The notes under the pieces are model-generated. The model searched no databases and was not told the DNA's origin. It saw nothing but the letters and a program-made list of their open reading frames with translations. Positions 11,551 to 24,171 of a DNA stretch of 64,000 bases are shown in pieces (position 1 is the first letter of the stretch; each line of letters begins with the position of its first letter). This stretch comes from Parascedosporium putredinis (lineage: Eukaryota; Ascomycota; Sordariomycetes; Microascales; Microascaceae). A program made the translations under genes and the position numbers. The stretch is from NCBI GenBank assembly GCA_949357655.1, contig CASHTG010000012.1, forward strand, positions 2,356,001-2,420,000. Reading direction: 5' to 3'.

Positions 11551-11896
11551 TACGACTCCGGCCAAAAGAAAAGAAGAACAACAAGGAAACACGTGCTCTT
11601 TGAATAGTGATTGTAGCGTCATCGTCTATCCTCTCCCTGCTGAGTTCTAAACATTGACTATGGAAGGCGGTTCAACTATCACCAAAGCCACAGAACGTGT
11701 AGCTGTTGGACGACCGACCTGTGAAAGCTCTTCTAGGAGAGGGCAATTTTGAGACATCATAACTAGCAAACTTCCGTATTTGCATTCTTGCAGTTTCTCC
11801 ACGCGCCCACAATGTTCATCTTCTCGTAAGCTATTGAGAGGGTATCACATTTTAATCCCCAATATTCGCGAGCCCAGCTCGCCTGCCTATGATCCT

Positions 11897-13002
11897 TTAG
11901 ATGTCAAGGTCAAATGCCTCGATGGCGGCCCCCGCATAAAGCATTCTCTGCTTATTCTCGCTTAAAGAGGCCATGTAGCACATCCTGCTCACAACCTCGT
12001 ACCATTTCTCTAGCGCATTCTCCTCAAGTCCCACGGTGCAGACTGGCCAGTCCGTTCCGAACATGAGCCTCTCGGGGCCGAATGTGGCCAACAGGATTCC
12101 GAACCACGGGTGGAAGGCCTCGAATATCTCATCGGCAGATCGATTCTTGAGAGAGTCCGTCATCTCTGGAAACCCTCCGCTAAGCTGCAAATATGTCTTC
12201 TCACAGCGACTAAGGGTATAGACGGCCTCGCGCCAATTGATGTAGCCCTTGTCGGTCAGGTTGTATATGGTTAGGTCAGGCTTGCCCATGTGGTCTAAAC
12301 GGTGTTGATTAGTGCGTTGCTCCATGCAAAAGACGTTGGCCGGGCGGGATAGGGGGTGAAGAGAGGGGATGTAACAACATACTAATGACGAACGTGGTCT
12401 TTTCATCCTCGGGGACGTCTTCGTGAGCGCGACTAATGAGCTCGACGAGCTCATCAAGTTGTTTCTTTCCTCTTCGGTGTTGGTCCACTCCAACCTCGAA
12501 TGCAAAGCCCCGCTTTCCAAGATACTTGATGCCTTCCACAAACTTGGCCGTGAGCATGGTCCCGTGAGGCTTATCTTGCAAAAGATACCGGAAGCCCTTG
12601 ACCTTGGCCCACGCCTCGCCGGCCGCCTCCTGGACCTTTTCCAGATATTTTTCCAGCGCTGCCGCTCCGCTTGGGACGGGAGCCCACGGGATGATAGCCA
12701 GACACCTCCTGGCGTCCTGGGGGTGAAATTCTCGCCCTCCCGCGGGTTTCCCGTCGCCACTCTGCTCATCCACTCAACCTCTACAAGGGGATACTTCCAT
12801 CCATCCTCGCTGAGAGACTGCTTCCGGTCAGCCTCGACAAGGATGTAACCCTTCAACGCCTTGCAAGCGCTCGCGGCCTCTTTGTACTCGGCCACGGAAT
12901 GCTCGCTTGCGAGGGGTGGTCCGGCTTGAGCCAAGCCAAAGTGGGCATCTCTGCCTCTGGGTAGAGGTGGATGTGGGAGTCAATGACCGGGACTGCTGCC
13001 AT
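11897..13002 (-). CDS. amidohydrolase-2 family TIM-barrel hydrolase
   Basis: Two exons, 12383-13002 and 11897-12294, with an 88-nt intron at 12295-12382; restored length about 339 residues. The N-terminus MAAVPVIDSHIHLYPE carries the HxH metal motif. Also visible are FAFEVGVDQ, the strand-end motif VINHMGKPDL created by splicing, YLQLSGGFPEM, and the catalytic Asp motif LMFGTDWPVCT near the C-terminus. These mark the Amidohydro_2 group of lactonases and decarboxylases, such as L-rhamnono-lactonase-like proteins. The precise substrate cannot be read from sequence. The protein has no signal peptide, so it is probably cytosolic. Two one-base losses break the frame, in G runs at 12913-12916 and 12719-12723 on the plus strand. 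Repair gives KPDHPLASEHS and ENFTPQDARRC. Confidence 0.85.
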
Positions 13003-16000
13003 TTTGGGAACTGTGATGGCTTGCTGAACCTCTTTTCCGAGTAGATCAACTTCTCTAGTGGATTCGGGTAGGAAATGCGTCGGCAACGGTGGCGAGTTGA
13101 TGCTAGCACTGACGGCGATACGATACTAATGCTTGCTGGTAAGGAAAGGCTCGTCAAAGGCTGGGCAGCTATTAGGTGGATGAGGGGTTGAGATACTAGT
13201 GGGATTCTGGAGACGAGACGAGGTTGTGGTGTGGATATTGCAGCCTCAAACTCGATCAAGCTCGAATAGTCTTTTGTGGAAAGGGTGAATGATTGTCAAA
13301 TTGTCCCTCGATGCTAATTCCTTGGAATAGAACTCGCTTCAAATGGGGTTAAACATGAATACTAGGGGAGGAGCAAGGGGTTGACCGTGAACGAGTGCTC
13401 CTCCACTGGTGAACCCCACATTGATGGGATCAATGGCTGTGGATAGTCTTGACCTGGTTGGCTCCTCTGGGAGCTTTGATGAGCTCCCCGCAGGTGGCTT
13501 CGACTACCCCGCTATTCTCCCTTCCCATTTGAAGTCTTTAGTATTAGACCCCCAATTTGTCCAGGCTGTTCCATGAAGGGCAACGCTCGTCCACCTCGCG
13601 TGGGCTGGTCAGGTTTAGTACTTGGTAGAAACCGTAGTTTCTAAGGGGAGGAAAAAAGGATAGATAAATGAGAGTCCCAGAAAGGATATTTTCTTTTGTG
13701 GATATCCGGAGCCTTTCATGAAGAGATTCGATTCCCCATCATCCTGCCACTACTTGGTCGCACATCGAGAGGCAACCCCGCCATCAATTGATGCCACCAG
13801 CTAGCAACGCGATCAATGCGAAGGGGAGGAGACGTGGTATTACATCGAAGCCATTGATGTAACCTACTGACACTGGCCCTGTATAGCCTAGGACTAGGCT
13901 TGGAGTTAATTGCCTAGTTCCCGGATACCGCCAGCTTGAAGACAGTATGCTCCACTGCGGGAAGACGTATCTTTATCTCGCTGTGCGGAGTAGAGTGGTT
14001 GCTTTCGTCCTTGAGATGTCAAGGTTGCTCGGCCACGGATGGTTGGGGCTTTTTACTTGTATCACCGAACACGGGGCCATACTGTGGTCACGAAAGCAGT
14101 ACAACCAGGAGGGAATCAAGAACCCAACCTTTTGGCGGTCCTAGGTGGCACCGACTGATTGGAATCGAGTTGATGATGACTGCTGAGAATCATACATGTG
14201 TCTTCCACCCACCTCGCCAGAAATAGGAGAAGCGTAGCATCAATGCGCAAAGCATGAAGCACAGCAGCACGCCTTGGAACCACTTTGAGAAGAAGCAGGC
14301 CGCCGTACTGACGGGCTATGCGACACGACATGGGCTGTGACATCGCCTTCTAGCGAGATTCAGAGGTGTACCTCGGTAGTGAGGGCGGATTGAGAAAGTA
14401 ACGAGGCAAAAAAGGAAAAAGAAAAAGAAAAAAAGAAAAAACAGGCGGAAAGGCCTCGTACAACTCCTCTAGTACAGGTACGAGCTCGGCCTCCATGCAT
14501 CTGGACAAGAGTCGATTCGCTACGCTCGAGCTGGCAATTGCTGAGCTGAGAGGATCTCCCCTTACAGGGCTTGCCACGTTCGAAAATTATTCGTAATAAG
14601 AGGCCCAGCTTTGGATGATGCCAGCATTGACCCTTCAGCTGTAGAAAGAGTCCAGGGCCATTTAAATCTATATATGGCAACCTCGTTCCATTTGGGTGAT
14701 TCCAGTGACTTGGCTCCCCTGCTGCTTGCCATTCGCCTGGGGACTGAGACAATTTGCAGGAATATGAACTGGCCCTCGCCAAAGGAGCCGGAGGGGTGAG
14801 CGCAGCCGATCCTGGGCGAATCCATCATGGACCGCTATGCGGGCCGGGGGTTTCCTATGACTGGCATCGCCGGGAGCCCCGTTCCAGCCTGGCAGCGGGT
14901 GCTGAATGAATTGATCCATCACACACGGCGAAGTCCGTGCGAAGAACCGGGGACAGGACTACAGGCTTAGAAATGGTGAACTCATGACAGACATTCATCG
15001 ATCAATTGGAATAACAAATGAACGAAGCGCCCACGAGCGGAAACGGACAGAGGAAATAAGAGGGCGTTGGGCCCGCCCGTCGAAGCAGCAAGGTCGACCG
15101 AGGGCCAATACCGAGGTTGAGGCTGCTGGGTGACTGCGGGCGTCTTTTTCTGTTTCGACTCCGCTCCGCCGCCTCTGGAGAGCATCAATGGGCAGCCAGC
15201 AAACCAAGCAAATTCCCTCCACCATTCCCTCGTCCCCCGATGAGCTGTGCTTGGAGATGTGCGCGGTTTCTGGCTTGCTGTTGGTTGCTCCTGGGCGTTG
15301 CTGATGCAGAGGCGGTGCTGAAACACTTGCTCTGGCCAGTCTGAGGCCAGACCTGACCAACCCACCAGCCCTCCATTGGCGGTATTGCCGGATCTCCAAG
15401 CACATCCAAATCAAATGGACCCATTTTATCAGCCATGGGGCCCGCAACGTATCCAACACTTGCAGAGGCGGTGGTTGGGGGCTGGCCTTCTCCGGCCAGC
15501 CACTGAAAGCACCTGCGTTGGGTGGTGCATCACCAGCTGCACTAGGTAGTCTCGGGCGAACAGTAGTGGGCGTTGGAATGAGACTAGTGGTTTGATCGGG
15601 AAATCAAACCACCAGCCATATGCAGAGTCTACAGTCGCTCTGCATCCACGCACGCACTGAGCTGGGGGTTATGAGGATCCTATTCGTCCCGCTTCGGATT
15701 GTGTGTTGAGTATTTCACGACAGCTGGTGTGGATGGCATGCTCCTTGCCCTGTCTTCGCAAGTAGGGATAAGAGTCTCCCTCGCCCTTTGAAAACTAAAA
15801 TCTCGGGATGACGCAGGGCGATTCGATTTCTCCTTTCATCTTCGAATTCTCCTTTCATCATCATCGCACAAGCTGTCTTGGTGAACATGGAGCACTGAGC
15901 GATTGATCCATCTTTCAAATAGGTGCTTGACACTTTGGTGAGTTTGGGTCCTTGACATTGCCTTGCAGTTTTTCATTGGCGCGGGGGCCAACTTGCAGAA

Positions 16001-17903
16001 CCTCTGCCTCGTAAACCAATCACGAACGACGACCGTAAAGGCAGAGCCCAAAGGGGAATTAATTTTTGTTCTTTCCTTCCTTCGCTCTCAGTCTCACTCA
16101 TCAGACATGCTCGAGAAAGCGAGGAAGGTGGGTGCGGTTCGTTCATTGGATGCGTCTTGGCAGATTCAGCAACGGGCGGGGCTGTCAGTCTTTCGCATGT
16201 ACACCGTTCATTACCATTTACTTGACACTGTGACGACCGTCTTGGGGGCCTGCAGCATCGCAGCACAGCACCGCAGCACCGCAGCGCTGCAGCACCAGAC
16301 CAGAACGCAAGGCCATGAACGGGTTCAAATGTGAGACCTTTTGCAACAAGCGTAGTGTCAAGCTGGGCAAGCGGGGGACGAAGAACGATTGATTGTCCCT
16401 ATGTACTGTGGATGGTCTCGATTTGGACCGTGAATTCAAATGGGTCTTTTCTGAGGTCTCGAGCATTTGATGGTGCGGCAGTACACGCAGCACTAGAGGA
16501 AAACAGAACAACTTGCTCTTTCTTTTATCAGTATCTATTTCTCTTCTCTTCCTCTTCTTCACTTGCCGGGCGTGCTCCATACTTGGTTCCAATCAATGTA
16601 GTTCCACTCTGCTGGCTCTCGCTCTCGCTGGCTGGGAGGGTGTAGGTTTGTTTCCTTAGTTTCCGCTTCGGCTCTCCCAATTTTAGCCCGTCTCGCCTCG
16701 CAGCGCCGGATCAGTCTCCGCTCCGAGCACCTTCCGTTTTTTTCGGCGACTGCAGCTCAAATTGGCCTGCTCTATTATGCTGTGCACTCTGTGCACTCGG
16801 TAGGCTGGTCGTATCATCCGTCACCATCATCCGCGTGTCTCGCCTGTCTCGTCTTGCATGCGGTACTTGCACTATCTTGGCTTCCTTTTAGGCCGGCCAC
16901 CACTTCCACGCCATCTGATCTGGTACATGTACCTCGACCACCATGCACAGTACAAATGTGCCTCCCACCTCCGTCTAAGTACACCTTGCCTCATCGGCCT
17001 TTGCGCTCCTGCCCCCAAGCCCCCAACTCTCTGCTCACTCTGGCTTGTCGTCATTCTGTCTCTTCGTACCTCCCCACTTCTCTCCCATTTCCTGTCCAGT
17101 TCCCGTTCAAGTTCCCTGCTTGCGACGACTCTCCTCCCTCCGTGAATCATATTTTGCCAGTTGCCTATCACACTTCATCTCATACCTGCACCTTTCTGGC
17201 ATACCTCCAGAAAATCGACAATATCGAATCGCCAGCGTTCTTTTGATAATTTTTCTTAGTTTGGCTTTTCTTTCTCGGCTTTGCGATTCGGACCGTCCCT
17301 CTTGTCGATCGCCCCAAGTGTCGTTTGGGGGTTAAGACCGTGCACCAGCTTCCCGCTCTGTTCTGGTTCACTCCCGGCCACTGGGACTGGGTGCTTAGGA
17401 TTCTAGTCTCGCCCATCGCCAGCCTTGACCTTTTCAACCTCTCAACCCTCCGTGTCCCGCTTGCTTACGACCTGCGTTCGTGGTGTTTTTCTCTTCTTCT
17501 CAAGAGCGGCCGATAGAGATTCCTTTTACTCGTCTTATTCTTCTTGCTGTATACCCCGTTTTTGCTCGCCTGTTGATGTATATATTATCGCACGTCCTCA
17601 TCCCAAAGCTGCCCCAGAGACATACCCACCCCGCCCGGAATCGGCCAGCAACATCTTGGGCGCACAATCGTCCATCGCTCGCGACAGCCACAGAGCTGAG
17701 CTATGCACCCGGAAGAGCGTATATAATATTTGGGAGCGATTAGCTGATTTCGCGAGCACGCATACGATCAGCGACATGTGCTAAGGATCACGAGCCCTTC
17801 TCCCCGCCATGATTGACTCGACGCTTCGAGATCCACCGGCGCCCATGGCGCCATCGCTTCATTACGAGCGGGACCCAACTGGCGAGCTTTTGCAGCGCGG
17901 TCC
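13003..17903. other. 4.9 kb gene-free region ending in a long pyrimidine-rich leader
   Basis: No coding frame here resembles a protein family. From about 16490 to 17800 the plus strand becomes markedly C/T-rich with many short upstream ATG frames, and it leads directly to the start at 17904. I read that part as promoter and long 5' leader of the Ser-rich gene. A short CAG-type repeat (GCAGCACC units) is at about 16254-16295. A near-duplicate of TTCTCCTTTCATC lies at about 15827-15860. Confidence 0.5.
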
Positions 17904-20900
17904 ATGTTTAAGAAGCACAAAGTGCTGCCTCGCCCGAGCCGGGACCATGCGTATGCTGCGTCCTCATTTGCATATGATGCTTGGCCGGCTAGGGCATCGG
18001 AGCGCGACTTAGCATCCGACCCTAGGGATTCCGGCTCTCTGGCCTCTGTTGCCTCTACATCGTCATCACATACTCTCAAGCACAAACCGCGACGCATCCA
18101 CAGTGGACCCGACTTGCCTCCCACCCCCGGCTCACTCGCGGACCTCGTCGGGCAACCAGTCTGTCCTTCCTTCTAGTCCTACCTATGTTGAAAGCCCCAG
18201 CAAGACGGGCGAGCCAGCTCCTCCGAGCACACCACCGAACCAGAAAAGCCCGCCAACCCCGGACGTGACGCCTCCCCAACCCGCTTCGCGACCGAGGGCC
18301 ATACGAATGCCGCTCGGCGAACGTGCGCCCTCAAAATCGACCACAACTGACTCCCGCTCCGAATCATTCAAAACTGCTCGAGAGGACCCCTTCACGTCCG
18401 AAGATGAGCCAGAGCGCGCTCAAGTCAATTTTCGTGCGCCGTCTGCTAAAACTTCGCAGAGCACTATTCGTCGCGCTGGTTCTCCCGCGGAGACCCCTCA
18501 CCTGGTAGACCAGTCTCGGGAATTGAATGGGCAACGCGATGTGAAATACCAACCCGTAACAGCCAAGCCTAGATCTGGGCCACTTACTTTCGAGGGTGAG
18601 TGGAGGATGAACAGTTCTTTTACCGAGGTTGTCCAGGAGTGGGACGATAATCTCCAACGGATAGTAAAAGTGCGCAAGAGGCACACCCAGGTCGAGCCTG
18701 TGACCCCAAGGATCCGAAACGCCCTTAATTTCCACGGCGCCGAGGATAAACCAACCGCCGCCACGGACGCAACAAAAGCCATTCGCACTTTGTCGCGCCA
18801 TCGGGATCGCTTGGATAGCGAGAAGCGACAGGAGAAGGAGCAGAAGCAGAAGCAGCAACAGCAACAGCAACAGCAGCATCAGAGGCAGAGACAGACCGAA
18901 AGCGTGGTCCCAGATCATGAAGGTCCTGCGTCGGCGTGGTCCCCTCTGGATCCGCAACCACCGGCGATATGCGCCGATTCTCCGGCCTGTCAATGAAGTC
19001 CACCGTGTCAGCCGTGGTCGAAGCGGTTCTCGTTGACCCGCAGGTTCCTCAGCGGAGGCGGACGCTTCGGCATGTGAAGAAGCACAAGACCTTGCGAGAT
19101 TCTAACCCCAGTATCTCACCAGTAAGCTCGGCAGTCAATTCTTCGGTAGCCCTGGATGAACCTAGAAAGCGTCACTACTACTCTGACCATGTCGCGGATG
19201 CTCGACGTTATAGCTATACGTCCACCACGACTGTCCACTCTATAGTTAGCGCAAAGGCTAGGAGAGATGTCTTGAAGCAAGGTGGCATACCGGTAGTCAT
19301 CGTCCCCGATCGTGGTTCGTCATGGAAACCCAAGGAACCTTCTCTCCGATCAACCAGCAGCCGGCGTACTCGGCGTAGTGCTAGCCTGAGCTCGGCACCC
19401 CCATCAGAAGCTCAGGCGATTGGCACTCCTCAACCCCCAGCCCCGGGCTCCCTCTCCTCTGAAGATAGGGGAAGAGTACCGCAACCATCAGTCGACCGTA
19501 CTGACGAACGAACCATTGACTACCCCCTGTCGTGCCAAAGAGAACCTCATCCCTCTCAGCCCCGACAAGCAGAAACAACTCTAGGGCTGGCTCCCTCACA
19601 GCGGAGAGCTTAAAGGCTCACAATGCCTTGATGGAATCGCAAACACTCAAACTTGCACTGAAGAAGGCCGAGAGCAACCAAGACGTCAAGATCCACCAAA
19701 CAGGACCTGGGTCAGAGGTCGCCGTGATGGAGGAGAAGCCACAAGCCGTTGATCCCCGGAAAGTCAACAACCTGATCCGCAGCAACTGCCGGATGTTACT
19801 GTCCTCCCCCTCCCGAAGCGGACGACGAGTACCATGTCCATCGCCTCAGCGTTGATCCCCATGGCGACCCTCTTTTCGGAAAGCGACTATCTATTCAGAA
19901 CACTCCCTTTCGATCGCCTCGGTTGATACTTGCGGAACGTCCCACGAGGTTTCACAGGCACTCGCAATCAATATATACCCTCATCAAAATACATCCGTCG
20001 TCATGGTTGACCATGGCTCCTCAAAGCCATTGAATGGGGTGACAGATTCCGAGCGCTCTCTGTCGGTGCCAGAAAGCCGCTCGGTCGTGCTCCAAGATAT
20101 ACTGCCCCAACCAAGGATCACTGCCACAGCGCCGGATAGCAATGAACCGCTGACGCCGCCTCAACCACAAGGGCTAGCTGCCGAAGACGCGGATTATTCC
20201 CCTCTTCGGAATCCCCGCTCACCTCCTGAACCCCCGAGTGGACCCCCAGCAATCGCCTTCATTCCCGCAACCCCATCTGGCATGACCCCGCAGCCGAACG
20301 ACAGGTGCTTTTAGGTAACTACTTCGAGGAAATGGAGAAGAAGCCGAAGCGTAGCATCTCTCTAGTCCGACGTGCCCTATCCCGCCGCCGTTATTCGGAA
20401 TCCGCGGCTAGTTCGCCTCTCCGCCCCGGTTTCCTAGTTCGCAGTCTTTCCCTATCCAAGGCTGTACGCAAGGTGACGGAGCCCAACTCCTCTGTTGCTG
20501 GGAAGAACCAAAATGAGGCGGAGCCAATGTATCCTACCGAGGAATGTCCACCGGCGAACGAGCATATGCTCCACCCATTCTGGAGACCTTATTCGGACGA
20601 CGGTTCAGATGATGAGGAGGACCGTTCTTACGATGGACATCCTGATGATGAGGAGCCCTACGAACGCATCTTCCGATACCCACCCATTGACAACCGGCCA
20701 AGGCGTAGCTTCAGCCAACGCCTTAAGAAGACGTTCGCTGTACTTCCCGTACAAGAACCACAGTCGCGCATTTCACACGCGGCGAGAAATTTTGATACGG
20801 ACCGTCGCACCATTGGCCGAACAGCGAGCGGAAATCTGCGAGTTATCCGACGGCGCGGGAGTTTGGATTCGTTGAGACAAAGTCGTAATCTCTACGACCA

Positions 20901-21240
20901 TCGTCCATATACCGCTCCCGAAACCCCAGAACCATCGCCCCCTTCCTTTTGGCGCGGACACTCTCGGACTAGGGCCCATGTGCGGGAGAATGGGGTCGAT
21001 GAAAGACTCGATCAGCTCGACATGCCTCCTCGACGCAGGCTTTTGCCCATCTTGAGCAGCAAGCTGGGGGAATTACAGAGTCTACCCAGACGGCTTAGCG
21101 AACGGAAGAGGGAGAAGCGATCGCAGGAGCTGAGACGGAAAATCAGCTCTCCAAAAGAAGTGCGAGATGGTGTTGGGGATGTGATACGCCGACACAGCTA
21201 CCGCGGGTATCACCAACAACAAAGCCATGGCCGCGATTGA
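17904..21240 (+). CDS. very long Ser/Arg-rich disordered protein of unknown function
   Basis: One continuous coding locus of about 1110 codons, apparently intronless. It begins MFKKHKVLPRPSRDHAY. Most of it is Ser/Pro/Arg-rich and predicted disordered by eye. A Lys/Gln/His tract (about 18835-18895) contains a short polyQ run. Islands that look structured or conserved are GPLTFEGEWRMNSSFTEVV, QRIVKVRKRHTQ, IPVVIVPDRGSSWKPKEPS, EYHVHRLSVDPHGDPLFGK, LGNYFEEMEKKPKRS and HMLHPFWRPYSDDGSDDEE. The C-terminus is strongly basic. Seven single-base losses, all in C runs (18124-18128, 18941-18944, 19523-19527, 19771-19772, 19812-19814, 19978-19980, 20286-20289), split it into fragments that join smoothly when one C is added at each. 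I do not recognise a domain. The many S/T-P and RxxS sites suggest a phosphorylated scaffold or regulator (inference). Confidence 0.75.
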
Positions 21241-22628
21241 ATACCGAGACGTCATGTCCTTTATTGTCAACTTTTTCTTTCACGATTTACGAAGCGCGAC
21301 ATGTTGAGGCTGCGCCTCTCATTCTGACGTGCCAATCCACCCACGAGACTTCGCTCCACCGTTGACGCAGGAGCGCAGAGGTTGTGTGGGTGTTTTCTTG
21401 ACACGCGCAACGAAGAATACGCATTATGACCCTCTGTTTCGCTTTCTTTCTTTTTCTCCCTTTTTCCCTTTTTTCCCTTGTCATTATTTTCCACTTGCAA
21501 TATAAGGGTGGAAAGGTACTTGGAACTCGGTGAGGTAGATCTCGCGGCGATTTTGCACTTTGGCCGCTGCCCGCGATGACCTTCTACTTTAGCCAATCTT
21601 AGGCCTTCTGCTTCCTTTGCATTGTTTGCGTTATGTGTTCTGGTCTGGATTGTCGTCTGGAAAGTGAACGAGGTACTGTCCCAGAGTTTTTCTCTGTTTA
21701 GTTTCTTCCTTGCTCCATGTCTACGAGGAAAATCCTTTTGGTCTTGCTCTCTTTGCTTTCCATGTCATCTTTGGGTTTTATGTTCGCTTCCGCCCATAAC
21801 GGGGCGGGAAAAGGGTTTGGTCGTGCTCATTGTTCAATAGTCATGACTACTGATGCTCTGGTGTTTCCTGTACTATAGAAGAAACAGTTGTGGTGAAATG
21901 AAACGTTCAAGTGAAGCCGCGCAACGCTAGGGTCCAACTTGGTCTTCAAAACACTGGCACATTTGGCGATGAGAGGTTTGGTGATGCGTTTTGAGATTCA
22001 AGGCTCATGTCTGTTTTGATTTTTTTCTTTCCCTCTAACGTTCCTCTCTCCCCCTCCATCACTGTCCCCATTTCTGTTGATTTTCCACCTCGACCCTGAT
22101 TCACAGACTAGTCTTTAGTTGGTTTAGAAAATTATGACCTCTTCTGCCTTTTTGGGGACTCTTAGGAGCCGGATGTGATGATGCGACACGATGCTCAAGG
22201 CTAAGAACAAGTCGCTAGTAATTTTTCTAGTTTTACAAAGCTCATTCATACATTATTACTCCACCGACAGTTTTCTCTTTTAGGGCCGGGCTCCTCGTAT
22301 CCGCCCAAGCTTTTCCACGACCGAGGGCTCCGATGCGCTTTCACCATGCGATGCGCGACACGGATCGTCTTCACCCTACCTGCCCTTTACGGCAAAGCGA
22401 GGCAAGGAGGGATGGGCGACTTCTCAGTCTAGCGTATCCTTTGCTGCTAGTCAAAACCGAGGCATCAGCGGCTGGTATCGGGATACTGTCGTATATTTAT
22501 GGATTGCGTTAAAAATAGATAAGCGAAGGGGCGGGAAGGATATATGGTGAAGAATGAGCGGGTGTGTCGTGCGTCTGCACGTCTGCAGGGATGCATGCAA
22601 ACGCGGTGTGTATGGATGGGAATCTGCT
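21241..22628. other. intergenic, 3' regions of two convergent genes
   Basis: No gene seen. T-rich segments follow the Ser-rich gene (about 21260-21480 and 22010-22060). The right end is the 3' flank of the U1-C gene. Confidence 0.6.
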
Positions 22629-23634
22629 TCATTTCATGTCATCCCCGTGTGACTGAGACGGCCCGGGCGGCATTCCAGGGAAGCCAGGGGGAACAGAAAA
22701 CCCGCCCGGAGGAGGGACTAGACCGGGAGGAAATGCGCCTGGCGGGCCGGGAACCCCTTTCCACCGGGAAGCGGGGGCATTCCGGGGATCGGGGGAAGTT
22801 GGGTAGAGCACCCGGCTGACCAGGAGGTGGTGGGAATGGGAGGCCACCGGGAAGAGGGGGAAGGGAAGACCGCCAGGGGAATAGGAGGTGCACCCGCTCC
22901 CGTGGGGAAGGGTGGTATCGGCGGGGAGTCCACCAGGGCCGGCACCAGGTACTGTCAGGAAAAGAACGGTTAGCATATGTTTAGTGTGGGAACGACGATG
23001 ACTCGACAAGGAGCCATCATCATCTAGGTGGTCGATGCATCGTAAAACGTACGAGGAGGCATTCCTGGGGGAGGGAAAGGAACCGGTGCGCCACTACCAC
23101 CAGAGGTGGCGAACGGCGGGGCGCGCCGCCGGGGAATGGGAAGGGCGGGAAGTTGTGATGGTGGCCGGGCTGGTTCTGGGGAAGCATCGGGTTCGCGTGG
23201 GCCTGGCCTTCGGCGGCGTAGGAGGAGGTGATGGAGTCGATGACGGACTGGGCTTTTCGTGGCCGATTTCTGGACGGAACCTGGTAAGAAGACGATGTGC
23301 GGGCGGACGGGCGTGCCGCGGGTTGCGATGGGAATACGTACGCTGGTAATAGTCTACGACATTTCGCAGGTGGTTTCGGCCGCTGTTGTGCGCCTTTCGC
23401 ACGCTCATGGAGTCGTGCGTGAGGTAGACATCGCAGTAATCGCCTGTGACGGGACATCGTTAGCAAGGACGCTGCTGTGTTGCGCGGGGAGGAAGGGGCT
23501 CTCTCTCAGAGGCGTCGCGGCGGCGGAGAGCAACATACAAAAGACTATAGCGCAAACGCAGGCGAATGTTAGCATTTGGTGGTCAGCGTTCAACGGAGAG
23601 GGGGAGAAAGGGGTATGAACGCACACTTGGGCAT
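22629..23634 (-). CDS. U1 small nuclear ribonucleoprotein C (U1-C), five exons with a 6-nt microexon
   Basis: U1-C is the zinc-finger subunit of the U1 snRNP that stabilises base pairing with the 5' splice site (yeast Yhc1, metazoan SNRPC). Exons on the minus strand: 23634-23625 (10 nt), 23544-23539 (6 nt), 23443-23342, 23269-23053 and 22951-22629. Joined, they start MPKFFCDYCDVYLTHDS and continue MSVRKAHNSGRNHLRNVV and DYYQQIGHEKAQSVIDS, which is the U1-type C2H2 finger (Cys in FCDYC, His in LTHDS and GRNH). A Met/Gly/Pro-rich tail follows, ending GFPGMPPGPSQSHGDDMK. All introns are GT-AG. The tail and the AAAAG stretch contain at least five single-base losses, for example at T run 23254-23257 and G run 23118-23121 (plus strand). 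Identity is certain from the finger; exact tail length is not. Confidence 0.9.
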
Positions 23635-24171
23635 CTTGGCTACTCGAATCTGCCCAGCGGACTCTTCAGACTACAGGGTAGTTTGATGATGGGGTATCGC
23701 GCGGGTCGGTTCCGGAAACAAGAAAAGTATTCGAGTTGAAGGAAGGGTCGTTTGCAAGGTTCTGAGTGCCGCAAGGCTGTTCTATCCACGTGATAGTGCT
23801 AAGGCGACGAGGCTTTGGACAGAGGTGGGCCATGATTGGCCAAAAGGGAAATTCTGGCCAGCAAGCCGGCGAGCTACGTGGAGGACACTAGGGTACGTAC
23901 TCTGGACTTAAAGGTTACAGCTATTTCGCTGGCGAACCCTGGATTGAACTGGTACCATGTACATGCGCTAGTGTCGAACGCGACAGATGTCCATTTTCCA
24001 GCATCTCGGGCTTCATCCTTCTTCTATTCTGCCAATCCCCCTTTAACGAAGTTATCCAACCGCAAACCCTTTCATCCCGGTTGTTGATTTTTCTCTTCTT
24101 ATCCCTGCCCCCCGTCCTTTCCTTTATTCCTTCTTTTTCTTTTCTTGGGCTCCCACTTCTCAGACGACGAG
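23635..24171. promoter_or_regulatory. bidirectional promoter between U1-C and ERV25
   Basis: The two divergent genes are only 537 bp apart between start codons, so their promoters must overlap or be shared. An inverted CCAAT box (GATTGG) lies at about 23833. The stretch before the ERV25 start (24080-24160) is strongly C/T-rich, typical of an active fungal promoter and leader. Confidence 0.55.

Noticed and set aside
16782..17246. 154-codon Ser/Pro/Leu frame on the plus strand
   Set aside because: Product of the pyrimidine-rich leader upstream of the Ser-rich gene; no domain.
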